From: Microcystis aeruginosa W13-11
GTDB lineage: Bacteria; Cyanobacteriota; Cyanobacteriia; Cyanobacteriales; Microcystaceae
DNA length: 11,859 bases
Direction of reading: 5' to 3'
NCBI GenBank assembly: GCA_009995705.1
Contig: JAADBR010000131.1
Span: forward strand, 1-11,859
How positions within the stretch are numbered: position 1 is the first letter of the stretch; every line of letters starts with the position of its first letter. The notes below the pieces were generated by a model. That model was not told where the DNA came from, searched no databases, and worked only from the letters and a program-made list of their open reading frames with translations. Below, in pieces: positions 1 to 5,970 of this stretch. The position numbers and the translations under genes were made by a program.

Positions 1-68
1 GGTGGTTCATCACTCCATAAATCCGTGGGGGGACAGGTAACTTCTGGTAAAATGTCGAGAGTTGTCAT
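1..68 (-). CDS. Uma2-like (DUF820) protein, N-terminal fragment, leaves the window
   Basis: An ATG at 68-66 opens a frame that stays open for 22 codons to the window edge, reading MTTLDILPEV then a PP-TDLWSDEP stretch. From memory, cyanobacterial Uma2/DUF820 putative endonucleases often begin with a short variable lead followed by a PPxDLxSDEPPLE motif, so this is my best guess. The start is supported by a purine-rich AGGGG about 7 nt upstream and by an extended -10 box at 107-99. Only the first 22 residues are visible, so no catalytic residues can be checked. Uma2-type proteins are highly multi-copy in cyanobacteria and their role is mostly unknown. Confidence 0.45.
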   Translation of the reverse strand, partial: MTTLDILPEVTCPPTDLWSDEP

Positions 69-98
69 AGTTTTTCCCCTGCCTGGGACATTGCTCTA

Positions 99-107
99 AT
101 TATAACA
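99..107 (-). promoter_or_regulatory. extended -10 promoter element for the left-edge gene
   Basis: On the minus strand the sequence reads TGTTATAAT, an extended -10 (TGn + TATAAT, perfect hexamer). It lies 30 nt upstream of the ATG at 68, which would give a leader of about 25 nt. No good -35 is seen at 17 nt spacing, as expected for extended -10 promoters. Confidence 0.4.
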
Positions 108-221
108 GCTATGAGTCAGTAGTAGTACAGGGTGAGAGCATCTCAAACGCTATTGACAATTGGTCAATTTTGTGATCCGCGTGGGCATTTCAAGTGGTAC
201 CAGTCAATCAGAATAGTTACG

Positions 222-244
222 AAATCGACCAAATGGGTCGATTT
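222..244 (+). terminator. 9-bp perfect hairpin followed by T-run
   Basis: AAATCGACC (222-230) pairs perfectly with GGTCGATTT (236-244) across a 5-nt loop. The right arm runs into TTTTTGCTT, which fits an intrinsic terminator read in the plus direction. No plus-strand gene is recognised upstream, so its job is unclear; it could end a small RNA. Confidence 0.4.
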
Positions 245-382
245 TTGCTTAACAATTGAGATAGCCAATTCTGATCAAATATGCCTGAATCGCTCTCTGG
301 GTAAACAACTCACATCAAGTCCCTTTTGTCAAGGATTGTTAAGATGCGCTTACCCTGGGTCAAATAGGATTAGTTGGAAAGC

Positions 383-415
383 AGAAAAAGGGTTTCTCAA
401 AGAAACCCTTTTTCT
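383..415. terminator. 15-bp perfect hairpin, bidirectional terminator-like
   Basis: AGAAAAAGGGTTTCT (383-397) is the exact reverse complement of 401-415, separated by only CAA. In both directions the GGGTTTCT/AGAAACCC core is followed by TTTTTCT, so the structure could terminate transcription on either strand. It lies between the left-edge minus gene and the minus-strand transglutaminase-like gene, and may stop readthrough from the latter. Confidence 0.55.
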
Positions 416-461
416 AATAAATTGTGTCAAATATATCTTGACAAAAATCGATAAAAATGCT

Positions 462-477
462 ATTGCCTAACGGCAAT
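462..477 (-). terminator. small hairpin downstream of the transglutaminase-like gene
   Basis: ATTGCC (462-467) and GGCAAT (472-477) form a 6-bp stem with a 4-nt loop. Read on the minus strand it is followed by AGCATTTTTATCG. It lies 114 nt past the stop of the 591-1499 gene. The stem is short and the T-run is offset, so the call is weak. Confidence 0.3.
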
Positions 478-501
478 CTTCGCTTTAAATTACGAACACC
501 C

Positions 502-532
502 TAGCAGTTATCCTAATAGTGAAGTAGGAAGT
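502..532 (+). repeat. 31-nt dispersed repeat, copy A
   Basis: The 31 nt from TAGCAGTTATC to GGAAGT match 4064-4094 at 28 of 31 positions, counted by eye, in the same orientation. Similarity fades on both sides. Both copies sit in intergenic DNA. I do not know the family. Confidence 0.55.
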
Positions 533-590
533 TTTCCTTTGGGAGAGTCAGAAACCGATCGCCGGTCAAGGAAAAACCCGATAATTCAAC

Positions 591-1499
591 CTATTCTCTC
601 GGATCAAAATCTGGCAGCGTCCCCAGCTTGCGAATGGTTACTTTAACATCCATCGACAAAAAGTCATCGGCATCGCCAAACCAAGAACCAGAAAGAGGTA
701 TGATTTGACCGGGATGACGAGCGATCGCCACTCGAATTAAATCAAAGCCGGCGGTAATTTGATTAGTCGGATCATAATTACGCCAACCGGCCCCTGGTAG
801 ATAAACCTGTAACCAAGCATGGGTAGCACCAGAGCCAGTCATCCCCACTTCACCACCGTCGAGGGCCGCATCGTAGAGATAGCCACTGACAAAACGACAG
901 GCTAAACCCAATCTTCGCAAAGCTTCGATCATCAACCAAGCATAATCGCGACAAGTTCCCGACTTTAGCCGCAGGGTTTCTCCGGGGGATTGAGTTCCTT
1001 GACTCTCCCGGGATTGGTAAGTAAAATTATCTTTGATAGCGGCCATCATTCTTGCCATGGCATCAAGGGTATTATCTTGGTCCCCCGCTACAAAACTTTT
1101 GGCCCAAGCTGCCAGGCTGCCGTCGGCATCCTCGGCGTGGGGACGCATAAACACCACTAGATCTAACCATTCATCGGGGGTATATTGGACAGGAATTTCG
1201 ATCGCCCGTTGAGCGAGGGGAAAATCAGCGATCGCTTTTAAGCCAAAATGTTCCGCCCGTAATCGACAGGTAACGATTAATTCTGACGCTGCTTCAGCAA
1301 ATTCAAGCTCTACCACGTTGTTAGATAGAGTATCCATAGTCCAGCGCGTTTTAGCGGCAATATTCGCCTCCACAGAATAACTGATAATTCTTTCACCGTG
1401 ACCAGCACTAGGCAAAAAAATCGCCCGATGTTCCCCAAAAGTTACCGGCCTACGATAATGATAGGTGGTAATGTGTTCCAAGTCGTAGATGACACTCAT
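591..1499 (-). CDS. transglutaminase-like domain protein (bacterial transglutaminase/cysteine protease type)
   Basis: 302 residues. The N-terminal ~80 residues (YDLEHITTYHY...) match the beta-rich bacterial transglutaminase N-terminal domain that usually precedes the papain-like transglutaminase core. The core carries a complete catalytic triad: Cys183 in SGTCRDYAWLMIEALR, His227 in GATHAWLQVYLP, and Asp243 in WRNYDPTN. Length and architecture are normal for cyanobacterial family members. There is no signal peptide, so it is probably cytoplasmic. The biochemical activity of this group (transglutaminase, protease or amidase) is not established. The ATG at 1499 is supported by AAGGA at 1512-1508, 8 nt away. 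A palindromic repeat element ends 17 nt upstream of the start codon, and the divergent GTPase gene starts about 150 bp away. Confidence 0.88.
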   Translation of the reverse strand: MSVIYDLEHITTYHYRRPVTFGEHRAIFLPSAGHGERIISYSVEANIAAKTRWTMDTLSNNVVELEFAEAASELIVTCRLRAEHFGLKAIADFPLAQRAIEIPVQYTPDEWLDLVVFMRPHAEDADGSLAAWAKSFVAGDQDNTLDAMARMMAAIKDNFTYQSRESQGTQSPGETLRLKSGTCRDYAWLMIEALRRLGLACRFVSGYLYDAALDGGEVGMTGSGATHAWLQVYLPGAGWRNYDPTNQITAGFDLIRVAIARHPGQIIPLSGSWFGDADDFLSMDVKVTIRKLGTLPDFDPRE

Positions 1500-1515
1500 C
1501 CTGATTATCCTTAAT

Positions 1516-1595
1516 AAAGTAGCTGGTTATAATTACATTAAAGATGGTTCCCTCCTTGATCCCCCCTTAATCCCCCCTTGATAAGGGGGTATCTG
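1516..1595 (-). repeat. dispersed palindromic element, copy 1 of 3
   Basis: Read on the minus strand it starts CAGATACCCCCTTATCAAGG, continues through G-rich direct repeats (GGGGGGATTAAGGGGGGATC) and ends with TAATTATAACCAGCTACTT. The same start, palindrome and AT-rich tail recur at 5251-5369 and 5971-6039. This copy ends 17 nt before the ATG of the transglutaminase-like gene and lies in the divergent gap with the GTPase. On the plus strand its tail contains a perfect TATAAT (1528-1533). Confidence 0.75.
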
Positions 1596-1623
1596 AGAAT
1601 TTTGAACACCCACCCACCTAGTC

Positions 1624-1651
1624 ACTGATGACTGATAACTGATAACTGAAA
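1624..1651 (+). repeat. heptanucleotide tandem repeat (ACTGATA)4
   Basis: Units ACTGATG, ACTGATA, ACTGATA and ACTGAAA run at exact 7-nt period. The last unit includes the A of the GTPase start codon at 1651, so the array fills the place where a ribosome binding site would be. Heptameric short tandemly repeated sequences are well known in cyanobacterial genomes. Confidence 0.8.
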
Positions 1652-3102
1652 TGACCTCTGACCCGTTCCTCGATCGAGCTTGGAATACCGAAGACCTAGA
1701 ACAAGCGCTTCGAGGTGTCGGCACTATTCAAGAAGAACTCAACTATAATCAGGCGCGCAATTCTCTGGGCAAACTCGTTGATCGTCTGGATCTTACCTCG
1801 ATCGAGAAAATTGGTCTAGAAGCGGAGATTGATCGCCTGGTGGACCTGCTGGAAAAACTCGATCGATCGCTGATTCAAATTGCCGCTTTTGGCCTGGTGG
1901 GCCGGGGAAAATCCTCGATTTTAAATGCTCTGGTCGGTCAAGAAATTTTTACAACTGGTCCTCTACACGGAGTTACCCGCACCATTAAAGGAGTAAATTG
2001 GCAGTTAAGTAACGATGATACTTTCCCCAATCTAGCGCGTCTGACCCTGAACGGCCAGGGTAATGCTCAGGTGCAATTGCTTGATACTCCCGGTATTGAT
2101 GAGGTAGATGGGCAAACGAGGGAAATTATCGCCTGTCAGGTGGCGCAGCAGGTGGATTTAATCCTTTTTATCATCTCCGGCGATATGACCAAAGTGGAAT
2201 TTTCCGCCCTGGCCAAGTTGCGGGAAGCAGGAAAACCGATGATTTTGGTCTTTAATAAAATCGATCAGTATCCAGAAGTCGATCGCCTCGCTATCTATGA
2301 GAAAATTGCCTCAGAACGGGTGAAAGAATTACTCTCCCCCGATGAGATCGTTATGGTGGCGGCCTCTCCCCTCTTGGCGGAGACGGTTAAAGGGCAGGAT
2401 GGGCGGCTAAAAACGCAACGATTTCGAGGAAAACCCCAGATAGAAGCCCTGAAACTCAAAATTTTGGAAATTCTAGAGCGAGAGGGTAAATCGCTGGTAG
2501 CACTCAATTCTATGCTGTATGCGGACGAGGTAAACGAGCAAATTGTCGCCCGCAAAATGGCTATCCGTGATCGCGGTGCTAATCAATTGATTCAAAAAGC
2601 AGTGATGATCAAAGCATCGGCGATCGCTCTTAATCCAGTGACGGTGTTGGATCTGTTTACGGGAGCAGTTATCGATTTAGCCATGATTCTCGCTCTTTCT
2701 CGCTTATACGGCATCGATTTAACTCGTCAGGGAGCGATCGCTCTTTTACAAAAAATTGCCCTCAATATGGGGGGTATTAGTGCCAGCGAATTTTTAGCGG
2801 TTTTGGGCTTAAGTTCCCTTAAAGGACTGCTTGGCCTCTCGATTCCTGCCACTGGCGGCATTTCTCTTCTTCCCTATACTTCGATCGCCCTGACTCAAGC
2901 GGGAGTTGCCGGTGTATCCTGTTACGCGATCGGCCAAGTGACGAAAACCTATCTCGCTAATGGGGCCACCTGGGGACCCGATGGCCCAAAGGCAGTGGTA
3001 GCCAGTATTCTCGATTCCCTCGATGAAACCTCGATTCTCAACCGGATTAAGCGAGAATTAGGCTCAAAATTGGGGGGTGGGGGACTTTTCAGTGATCAGT
3101 AA
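1651..3102 (+). CDS. Era/YcjX-like GTPase with DUF697-type hydrophobic C-terminus
   Basis: 483 residues. All main GTPase motifs are present: G1/P-loop GLVGRGKSS (81-89), a Thr-rich switch I region (VTRT, 108-111), G3 DTPG (145-148), G4 NKID (202-205), and a likely G5 VAAS (236-239). After a helical linker the C-terminal half (about 315-435) is rich in hydrophobic, small-residue segments like the DUF697 domain found behind GTPase domains in cyanobacteria. It probably associates with membranes. Its cellular role is unknown. The ATG is the first in frame but has no Shine-Dalgarno, because a heptamer array runs into it. The 3' end is also repeat-derived: codons Ser-Asp-Gln-stop lie inside a second heptamer array. 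A G-rich run at 3072-3083 encodes Gly-Gly-Gly-Gly. No operon partner is visible. Confidence 0.85.
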   Translation: MTSDPFLDRAWNTEDLEQALRGVGTIQEELNYNQARNSLGKLVDRLDLTSIEKIGLEAEIDRLVDLLEKLDRSLIQIAAFGLVGRGKSSILNALVGQEIFTTGPLHGVTRTIKGVNWQLSNDDTFPNLARLTLNGQGNAQVQLLDTPGIDEVDGQTREIIACQVAQQVDLILFIISGDMTKVEFSALAKLREAGKPMILVFNKIDQYPEVDRLAIYEKIASERVKELLSPDEIVMVAASPLLAETVKGQDGRLKTQRFRGKPQIEALKLKILEILEREGKSLVALNSMLYADEVNEQIVARKMAIRDRGANQLIQKAVMIKASAIALNPVTVLDLFTGAVIDLAMILALSRLYGIDLTRQGAIALLQKIALNMGGISASEFLAVLGLSSLKGLLGLSIPATGGISLLPYTSIALTQAGVAGVSCYAIGQVTKTYLANGATWGPDGPKAVVASILDSLDETSILNRIKRELGSKLGGGGLFSDQ

Positions 3103-3124
3103 ACAGTAAACAGTAATTAGTGAA
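3090..3124 (-). repeat. heptanucleotide tandem repeat overlapping the GTPase stop codon
   Basis: Plus-strand units CAGTGAT, CAGTAAA, CAGTAAA, CAGTAAT and TAGTGAA run at 7-nt period. They are the reverse complement type of the ACTGATA arrays at 1624 and 3465 (ACTGATC, ACTGTTT). The GTPase stop TAA (3100-3102) lies in the second unit, so the array supplies the last three residues and the stop. Confidence 0.75.
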
Positions 3125-3129
3125 CTGAA

Positions 3130-3153
3130 GGCAATAGGCAACAGGCAATAGGC
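3130..3153 (+). repeat. heptanucleotide tandem repeat (GGCAATA)3
   Basis: GGCAATA, GGCAACA, GGCAATA and a partial GGC follow each other at 7-nt period. This is a second, unrelated heptamer family, only a few bases after the CAGTAAA array. Confidence 0.7.
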
Positions 3154-3185
3154 TCCAAGAAAGAATCTGGCAATTCTCCTACCTA

Positions 3186-3392
3186 GGGTATGCTGAAAAA
3201 GTTTTTCGGTGGTGGTAGGGTGTGGGGTGTGGGGTGTGGGGTTTTACCGGTTTTGAGGTGGCCAATTACCTAATTTTCACGGAAAAAGTAGCTCAATTTT
3301 CCCCCTGATCACTCCCATGCCTGGTACTTTTTGATTGACAAAAAGTCTAAAAGTCTTACCCAACAAGGTTTTTAGATTTTTTCAGCAACCCC
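3186..3392. mobile_element. 207-bp MITE-like element with terminal inverted repeats and flanking TA
   Basis: The left end reads GGGTATGCTGAAAAA and the right end, reverse-complemented, GGGGTTGCTGAAAAA: 13 of 15 positions match. Both ends are flanked by TA (3184-3185 and 3393-3394), the target duplication typical of IS630/Tc1-mariner elements. There is no coding capacity. Inside are a (GGGTGTG)3 array and an ACTTTTT/AAAAAGT hairpin (3326-3346). I read it as a non-autonomous element mobilised by an IS630-type transposase encoded elsewhere; the family assignment is inference. Confidence 0.65.
3218..3241 (+). repeat. (GGGTGTG)3 heptamer array inside the MITE-like element
   Basis: Three perfect GGGTGTG units plus a GGG remnant. 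The four G-runs spaced by TGT or TG could also form a G-quadruplex. It lies about 30 bp inside the left end of the MITE-like element. Confidence 0.7.
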
Positions 3393-3464
3393 TACTTAAA
3401 AAGAAGGTTAGAAACTGAGTAGATTAAGGCTTTTAGCTTAACAAATTTGGTTTTAGATTCGGCC

Positions 3465-3527
3465 CCTGTGAACTGAAAACTCAAATCTGACCACTGATAA
3501 CTGATAACTGATCACTGATTACTGACT
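3465..3527 (+). repeat. heptanucleotide tandem repeat, nine units, degenerate at the left
   Basis: At 7-nt period the units read CCTGTGA, ACTGAAA, ACTCAAA, TCTGACC, ACTGATA, ACTGATA, ACTGATC, ACTGATT, ACTGACT. The right half is nearly perfect and the left half decayed. The array stops 3 nt before the stop codon of the minus-strand toxin gene, and shares its unit with the array in front of the GTPase gene. Confidence 0.7.
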
Positions 3528-3530
3528 AGA

Positions 3531-3827
3531 TCAATCCAAGAAATGCTTACTATGGACAATCGCCGCTATAATAACTACCACCCCTTGAATTTGATAGATC
3601 AGACGGTAGGCATAGGCAGCTTTTTCTCGGATGGTATCATCGCTAAATTCGGCGCATTTTTTCGCTTCTAGGGGACAATTTTCTAAAGAATAGCTTATAT
3701 CAAGAATTCGACGCACGACGGCCGCCGCGTAGGACGGGGAATCTCGACTAATATAAGATGCGATCGCATCCACGTCTTCAATTGCTTTGGGCGACCAGAC
3801 AAGGCGATAATTCACTCGATCAGCCAT
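3531..3827 (-). CDS. RelE/ParE-family toxin
   Basis: 98 residues, the usual size for this family. The opening YRLVWSPKAIEDVDAIASYI is the classic RelE/ParE first strand and long helix, and the C-terminal YRLIYQI...VVVIIAAIVHSKHFL gives the beta strands with the hydrophobic end seen in ParE-like members. Family members cut mRNA at the ribosome (RelE) or poison gyrase (ParE); the sequence alone does not decide between these, although the HSKHF ending leans to ParE-like. The ATG at 3827 lies 16 nt inside the antitoxin gene, so the two are translationally coupled on one minus-strand transcript. A heptamer array lies just beyond the stop. Confidence 0.85.
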   Translation of the reverse strand: MADRVNYRLVWSPKAIEDVDAIASYISRDSPSYAAAVVRRILDISYSLENCPLEAKKCAEFSDDTIREKAAYAYRLIYQIQGVVVIIAAIVHSKHFLD

Positions 3828-4000
3828 TTGTTTAAAAGACCCTCAACTTCTTCTTGGGGGATTGTATTCTCTAGAGAAGCAGCGCTCAAACTTTGACGCA
3901 CCTTCTCCAGAACGTATAAATGATACTGAATATCTTCAATTGAACAATCATCCGGTAATTGATTCAAGAGGGATTCCACTTTTTGTCTAATGCTATTCAT
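3812..4000 (-). CDS. small antitoxin of the RelE/ParE-type module
   Basis: 62 residues beginning MNSIRQKVESLLNQLPDD and ending TIPQEEVEGLLNKWLIE. It is mostly helical and acidic, and resembles the small cyanobacterial antitoxins that sit directly in front of RelE/ParE toxins. I see no clear ribbon-helix-helix or AbrB fold. It precedes the toxin with a 16-nt overlap, the normal antitoxin-first order. Upstream on the minus strand a TATACT (4034-4029) could be its -10 box; no matching -35 is evident. If typical, the antitoxin or the complex represses this promoter. Confidence 0.8.
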   Translation of the reverse strand: MNSIRQKVESLLNQLPDDCSIEDIQYHLYVLEKVRQSLSAASLENTIPQEEVEGLLNKWLIE

Positions 4001-4063
4001 ACAAGTTTGACCGAAGTTTTTAAGGAAAAGTATAAATTTAAATTATCTATCAACTATCATCTA

Positions 4064-4094
4064 TAGCAGTTATCTTAATAGTGAGGTACGAAGT
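4064..4094 (+). repeat. 31-nt dispersed repeat, copy B
   Basis: Direct-orientation match to 502-532 (28 of 31). It lies 64 nt upstream of the antitoxin start. The sequence after it (GGGAACAGGGAACGG) is unlike copy A. Confidence 0.55.
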
Positions 4095-4243
4095 ATCTGG
4101 TTTTAGGGAACAGGGAACGGTTAACAGTAGCCGGTCGCCAAGAGATAATGCCAAACTTCTTTATACTTCATCTTTAAGAGAAACGCCATATCATAGATAG
4201 AAAACTAATAGTCACGCATCCTATCTTATGCCATAGTCCCCAG

Positions 4244-4290
4244 AAAAGCGAGAAAAAGTTAAGAATAGATAAGGTGATTATCTCGCTTTT
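4244..4290. promoter_or_regulatory. 10-bp inverted repeat with 27-nt spacer
   Basis: AAAAGCGAGA (4244-4253) is the exact reverse complement of TCTCGCTTTT (4281-4290). A competing inner hairpin, AGATAA/TTATCT (4267-4283), overlaps the right arm. Two mutually exclusive stems in one leader suggest a switching RNA or an attenuator/terminator, but no T-run beyond the arm is present. It lies 185 nt before the Crp/Fnr start. Confidence 0.35.
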
Positions 4291-4305
4291 GTAACATTGG
4301 AGCGG

Positions 4306-4323
4306 GTATTCTGTTAAGAATAC
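4306..4323. promoter_or_regulatory. 18-bp palindrome, candidate operator
   Basis: GTATTC TGTTAA GAATAC is perfectly symmetric in its 6-bp arms. The outermost GTA...TAC resembles an NtcA-type half-site pair, but the spacing is 12 nt instead of the canonical 8. It lies about 150 bp before the Crp/Fnr gene and could be an autoregulatory site. Confidence 0.35.
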
Positions 4324-4474
4324 TTAATAATTCTCCTATCTGCTCAATCCCCGCAACTTTTAGGGATTATTGGCCAATAAGCGTCGAGCGACCACAAGAC
4401 CCCCCCTAATCGCAGCAATTTTTTGTTACATTAGTTTACAGTTCCCTCAACGCCCCAGTGGGTTATTAATTTTA

Positions 4475-5167
4475 ATGTCTTCTTCGGTTCCTTCGTCGGA
4501 TTTTATACCCTTAGTCGGTCAAGAAACAGAAATCTTTAACTGGGCAAAATCCCATTATCGTAATCATACCTTTGCCAAAGATGAAAAAGTCGCCACACGC
4601 CCCGGACTGTTATACTTTGTCGAATCTGGGGCGATTCGTATTGTTGGTAAGGCACAAGTTAACGTTATCGACCAAAAATCCCCCCGTCAACCACCCATTG
4701 CCGATAGTGAGGAAGTATTTCTCGGTTTTGTGGGTGCAGGTCAACCTTTTGAGATTGTTTCTCAATTTCCCTTTCAATTACAAGCCCAAGCTCATCTAGA
4801 CGGGACTGAGTTAGTCTGGTTATACTGGGAAGACCTAGAACGCTGGCCGCAATTGCGATCAGCTGTTATGGAAACTTTTCGCCATCAATACCAGCGTAAG
4901 TTATTTTGGTTGAGTATTCTTGGTCAAAAACGCTCCCTCGATCGATTAATGGGGTTCTTGGTTCTATTATTGGAAGAATACGGTCAACCCTGTGTAGAAG
5001 GCTATTATCTTCCCTATCCCCTAACTCACGCTCAAATTGCCAGCGCCATCGGCACTACCAGAGTAACAGTAACAAGATTAATCGGTAAATTGCGACAACA
5101 AAATTCGATCTTTTTTAAGCAAGATAATCTTATCGGATTGCCCAGTTTATTTTTGAGTCAGAATTAA
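4475..5167 (+). CDS. Crp/Fnr-family transcriptional regulator with NtcA-like recognition helix
   Basis: 230 residues from ATG 4475. Residues ~30-120 form a divergent effector domain (LLYFVESGAIRI, FLGFVGAGQPFEI) without the GE...RSA phosphate-binding signature of cAMP-responsive Crp proteins, so cAMP binding is unlikely. A dimer helix follows (about 125-155). The C-terminal winged helix-turn-helix spans about 183-220, LTHAQIASAIGTTRVTVTRL. The TRVTVTRL recognition helix is, from memory, near identical to that of NtcA, the nitrogen regulator that binds GTA-N8-TAC. The effector domain is too divergent to call it NtcA. I chose this start over the upstream TTG because the extra residues are not family-like; the Shine-Dalgarno is weak either way. 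Confidence 0.82.
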   Translation: MSSSVPSSDFIPLVGQETEIFNWAKSHYRNHTFAKDEKVATRPGLLYFVESGAIRIVGKAQVNVIDQKSPRQPPIADSEEVFLGFVGAGQPFEIVSQFPFQLQAQAHLDGTELVWLYWEDLERWPQLRSAVMETFRHQYQRKLFWLSILGQKRSLDRLMGFLVLLLEEYGQPCVEGYYLPYPLTHAQIASAIGTTRVTVTRLIGKLRQQNSIFFKQDNLIGLPSLFLSQN

Positions 5168-5250
5168 TTTTTCTGTGGTGTTGCTGACTCAAGCTACTTG
5201 CCAACCGTGCATCCTATCCAAAAGTTAAGTAGGTAGGCGTTAAAAATCAT

Positions 5251-5369
5251 CAGATACCCCCCTTATTAAGGGGGACTAAGGGAGGATCGGCACCCCCCTT
5301 ATCAAGGGGGGTGGGGGGGATCAAATCTAAAATCCATTTTTAATTTAATTATAACCAGCTACTTAGTTT
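5251..5369 (+). repeat. dispersed palindromic element, copy 2 of 3 (longest)
   Basis: It starts CAGATACCCCCCTTATTAAG, has a second palindrome CCCCCCTTATCAAGGGGGG at 5293-5311, and ends with TAATTATAACCAGCTACTT and AGTTTGG. The two palindromes suggest an internal duplication relative to copy 3. It lies between the Crp/Fnr gene and the DUF29 gene, ending about 70 nt before the DUF29 ATG, and may also act as a terminator for the regulator gene. Confidence 0.75.
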
Positions 5370-5437
5370 GGATCTAGGTTTTAAAAACCCCACACAAGAA
5401 GATTCCTATCACAAATCAGCAACCTCAGAAATCTATT

Positions 5438-5944
5438 ATGACCGCACAAACCCCGCTATCGCTTTCCGTTCTCTACGAGGAAGATTTTGTTCTCTGGACA
5501 GAAAAAACCGCCGAACTTTTAAAGCGAAAAGAGTTTGATAGGGTGGACTGGGAAAATCTTATCGAGGAAGTAGAGTGCATGGGGAGAAGCGAGCGCCAAG
5601 CTGTCGAAAGTTTATTAACTCAACTATTAATCCATCTTTTAAAACTGACTTATTGGACAACGGAAAGAGAACGAAACGCGCGTCATTGGCTAGGAGAAAT
5701 AGCCGCTTTTCGAGTACAACTGAAAAAAAAGATCAAAACCCCAACGCTGAAAAATCATGCCATCAATTCCTTTGGGGAAGCCTATTCAGACGCAAGACAA
5801 ACCCTAATTGATGGGAGAATTGTCGATAAAAATACAATTCCCATAGAGTCTATATTCACTCTCGAACAAGTATTAGACGGAGATTGGTTCCCCATCGATA
5901 TCGTACCTTTTTTTTACGGAAAGTTGAGAGCCACTGGTACTTAA
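5438..5944 (+). CDS. DUF29 family protein
   Basis: 168 residues, normal for the family. Typical DUF29 features are visible: LYEEDFVLWTEKTAELLKR (12-30), DWENLIEEVECMGRSERQAV (37-56), a helical middle with HLLKLTYW (66-73), and a C-terminal FTLEQVLDGDWFP (140-152). DUF29 proteins are small, multi-copy and helical in cyanobacteria and have no established function. The ATG has only a weak upstream purine stretch. Copy 2 of the palindromic element lies just upstream and copy 3 just downstream, so the gene is bracketed by two direct copies, which could have let the segment move or be deleted by recombination. Confidence 0.85.
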   Translation: MTAQTPLSLSVLYEEDFVLWTEKTAELLKRKEFDRVDWENLIEEVECMGRSERQAVESLLTQLLIHLLKLTYWTTERERNARHWLGEIAAFRVQLKKKIKTPTLKNHAINSFGEAYSDARQTLIDGRIVDKNTIPIESIFTLEQVLDGDWFPIDIVPFFYGKLRATGT

Positions 5945-5970
5945 ATAGTTAGATGTTAAAAACTGTCAAA

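Larger units (their letters stand above)
69..590. other. 522-bp stretch without a convincing gene; several hairpins
   Basis: A 112-codon frame starting with GTG at 132 runs across it, but its protein resembles nothing I know, it has no ribosome binding site, and it reads straight through two perfect hairpins, so I do not call it. The stretch holds the promoter of the left-edge gene (99-107), a 9-bp hairpin (222-244), a 15-bp hairpin (383-415), a third hairpin (462-477), and a 31-nt sequence repeated elsewhere in the window (502-532). A perfect TTGACA at 438-443 is followed 17 nt later only by TATTGC, so I do not call it a promoter. Confidence 0.5.
4001..4474. other. 474-bp intergenic region between the TA pair and the Crp/Fnr gene
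   Basis: It separates divergent transcription units, so it should hold both promoters. Visible items are a TATACT box (4029-4034, minus), the 31-nt repeat copy B (4064-4094), an inverted repeat with 10-bp arms (4244-4290) and an 18-bp palindrome (4306-4323). The regulator's frame is open upstream to a TTG at 4370, but that 35-residue extension resembles nothing in the family. Confidence 0.5.

Noticed and set aside
425..466. Promoter with a perfect TTGACA at 438
   Set aside because: The hexamer 17 nt downstream is TATTGC and no plus-strand gene follows.
132..470. 112-codon plus-strand frame starting with GTG
   Set aside because: No ribosome binding site, no recognisable protein features, and it reads through two perfect hairpins.
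1533..1724. Minus-strand frame across the divergent gap
   Set aside because: It reads through a palindromic element and a heptamer array and is antisense to the GTPase start.
4370..4474. Upstream TTG start of the Crp/Fnr gene, 35 more residues
   Set aside because: The extension is basic then hydrophobic and not family-like; the ATG at 4475 gives a normal Crp/Fnr length.
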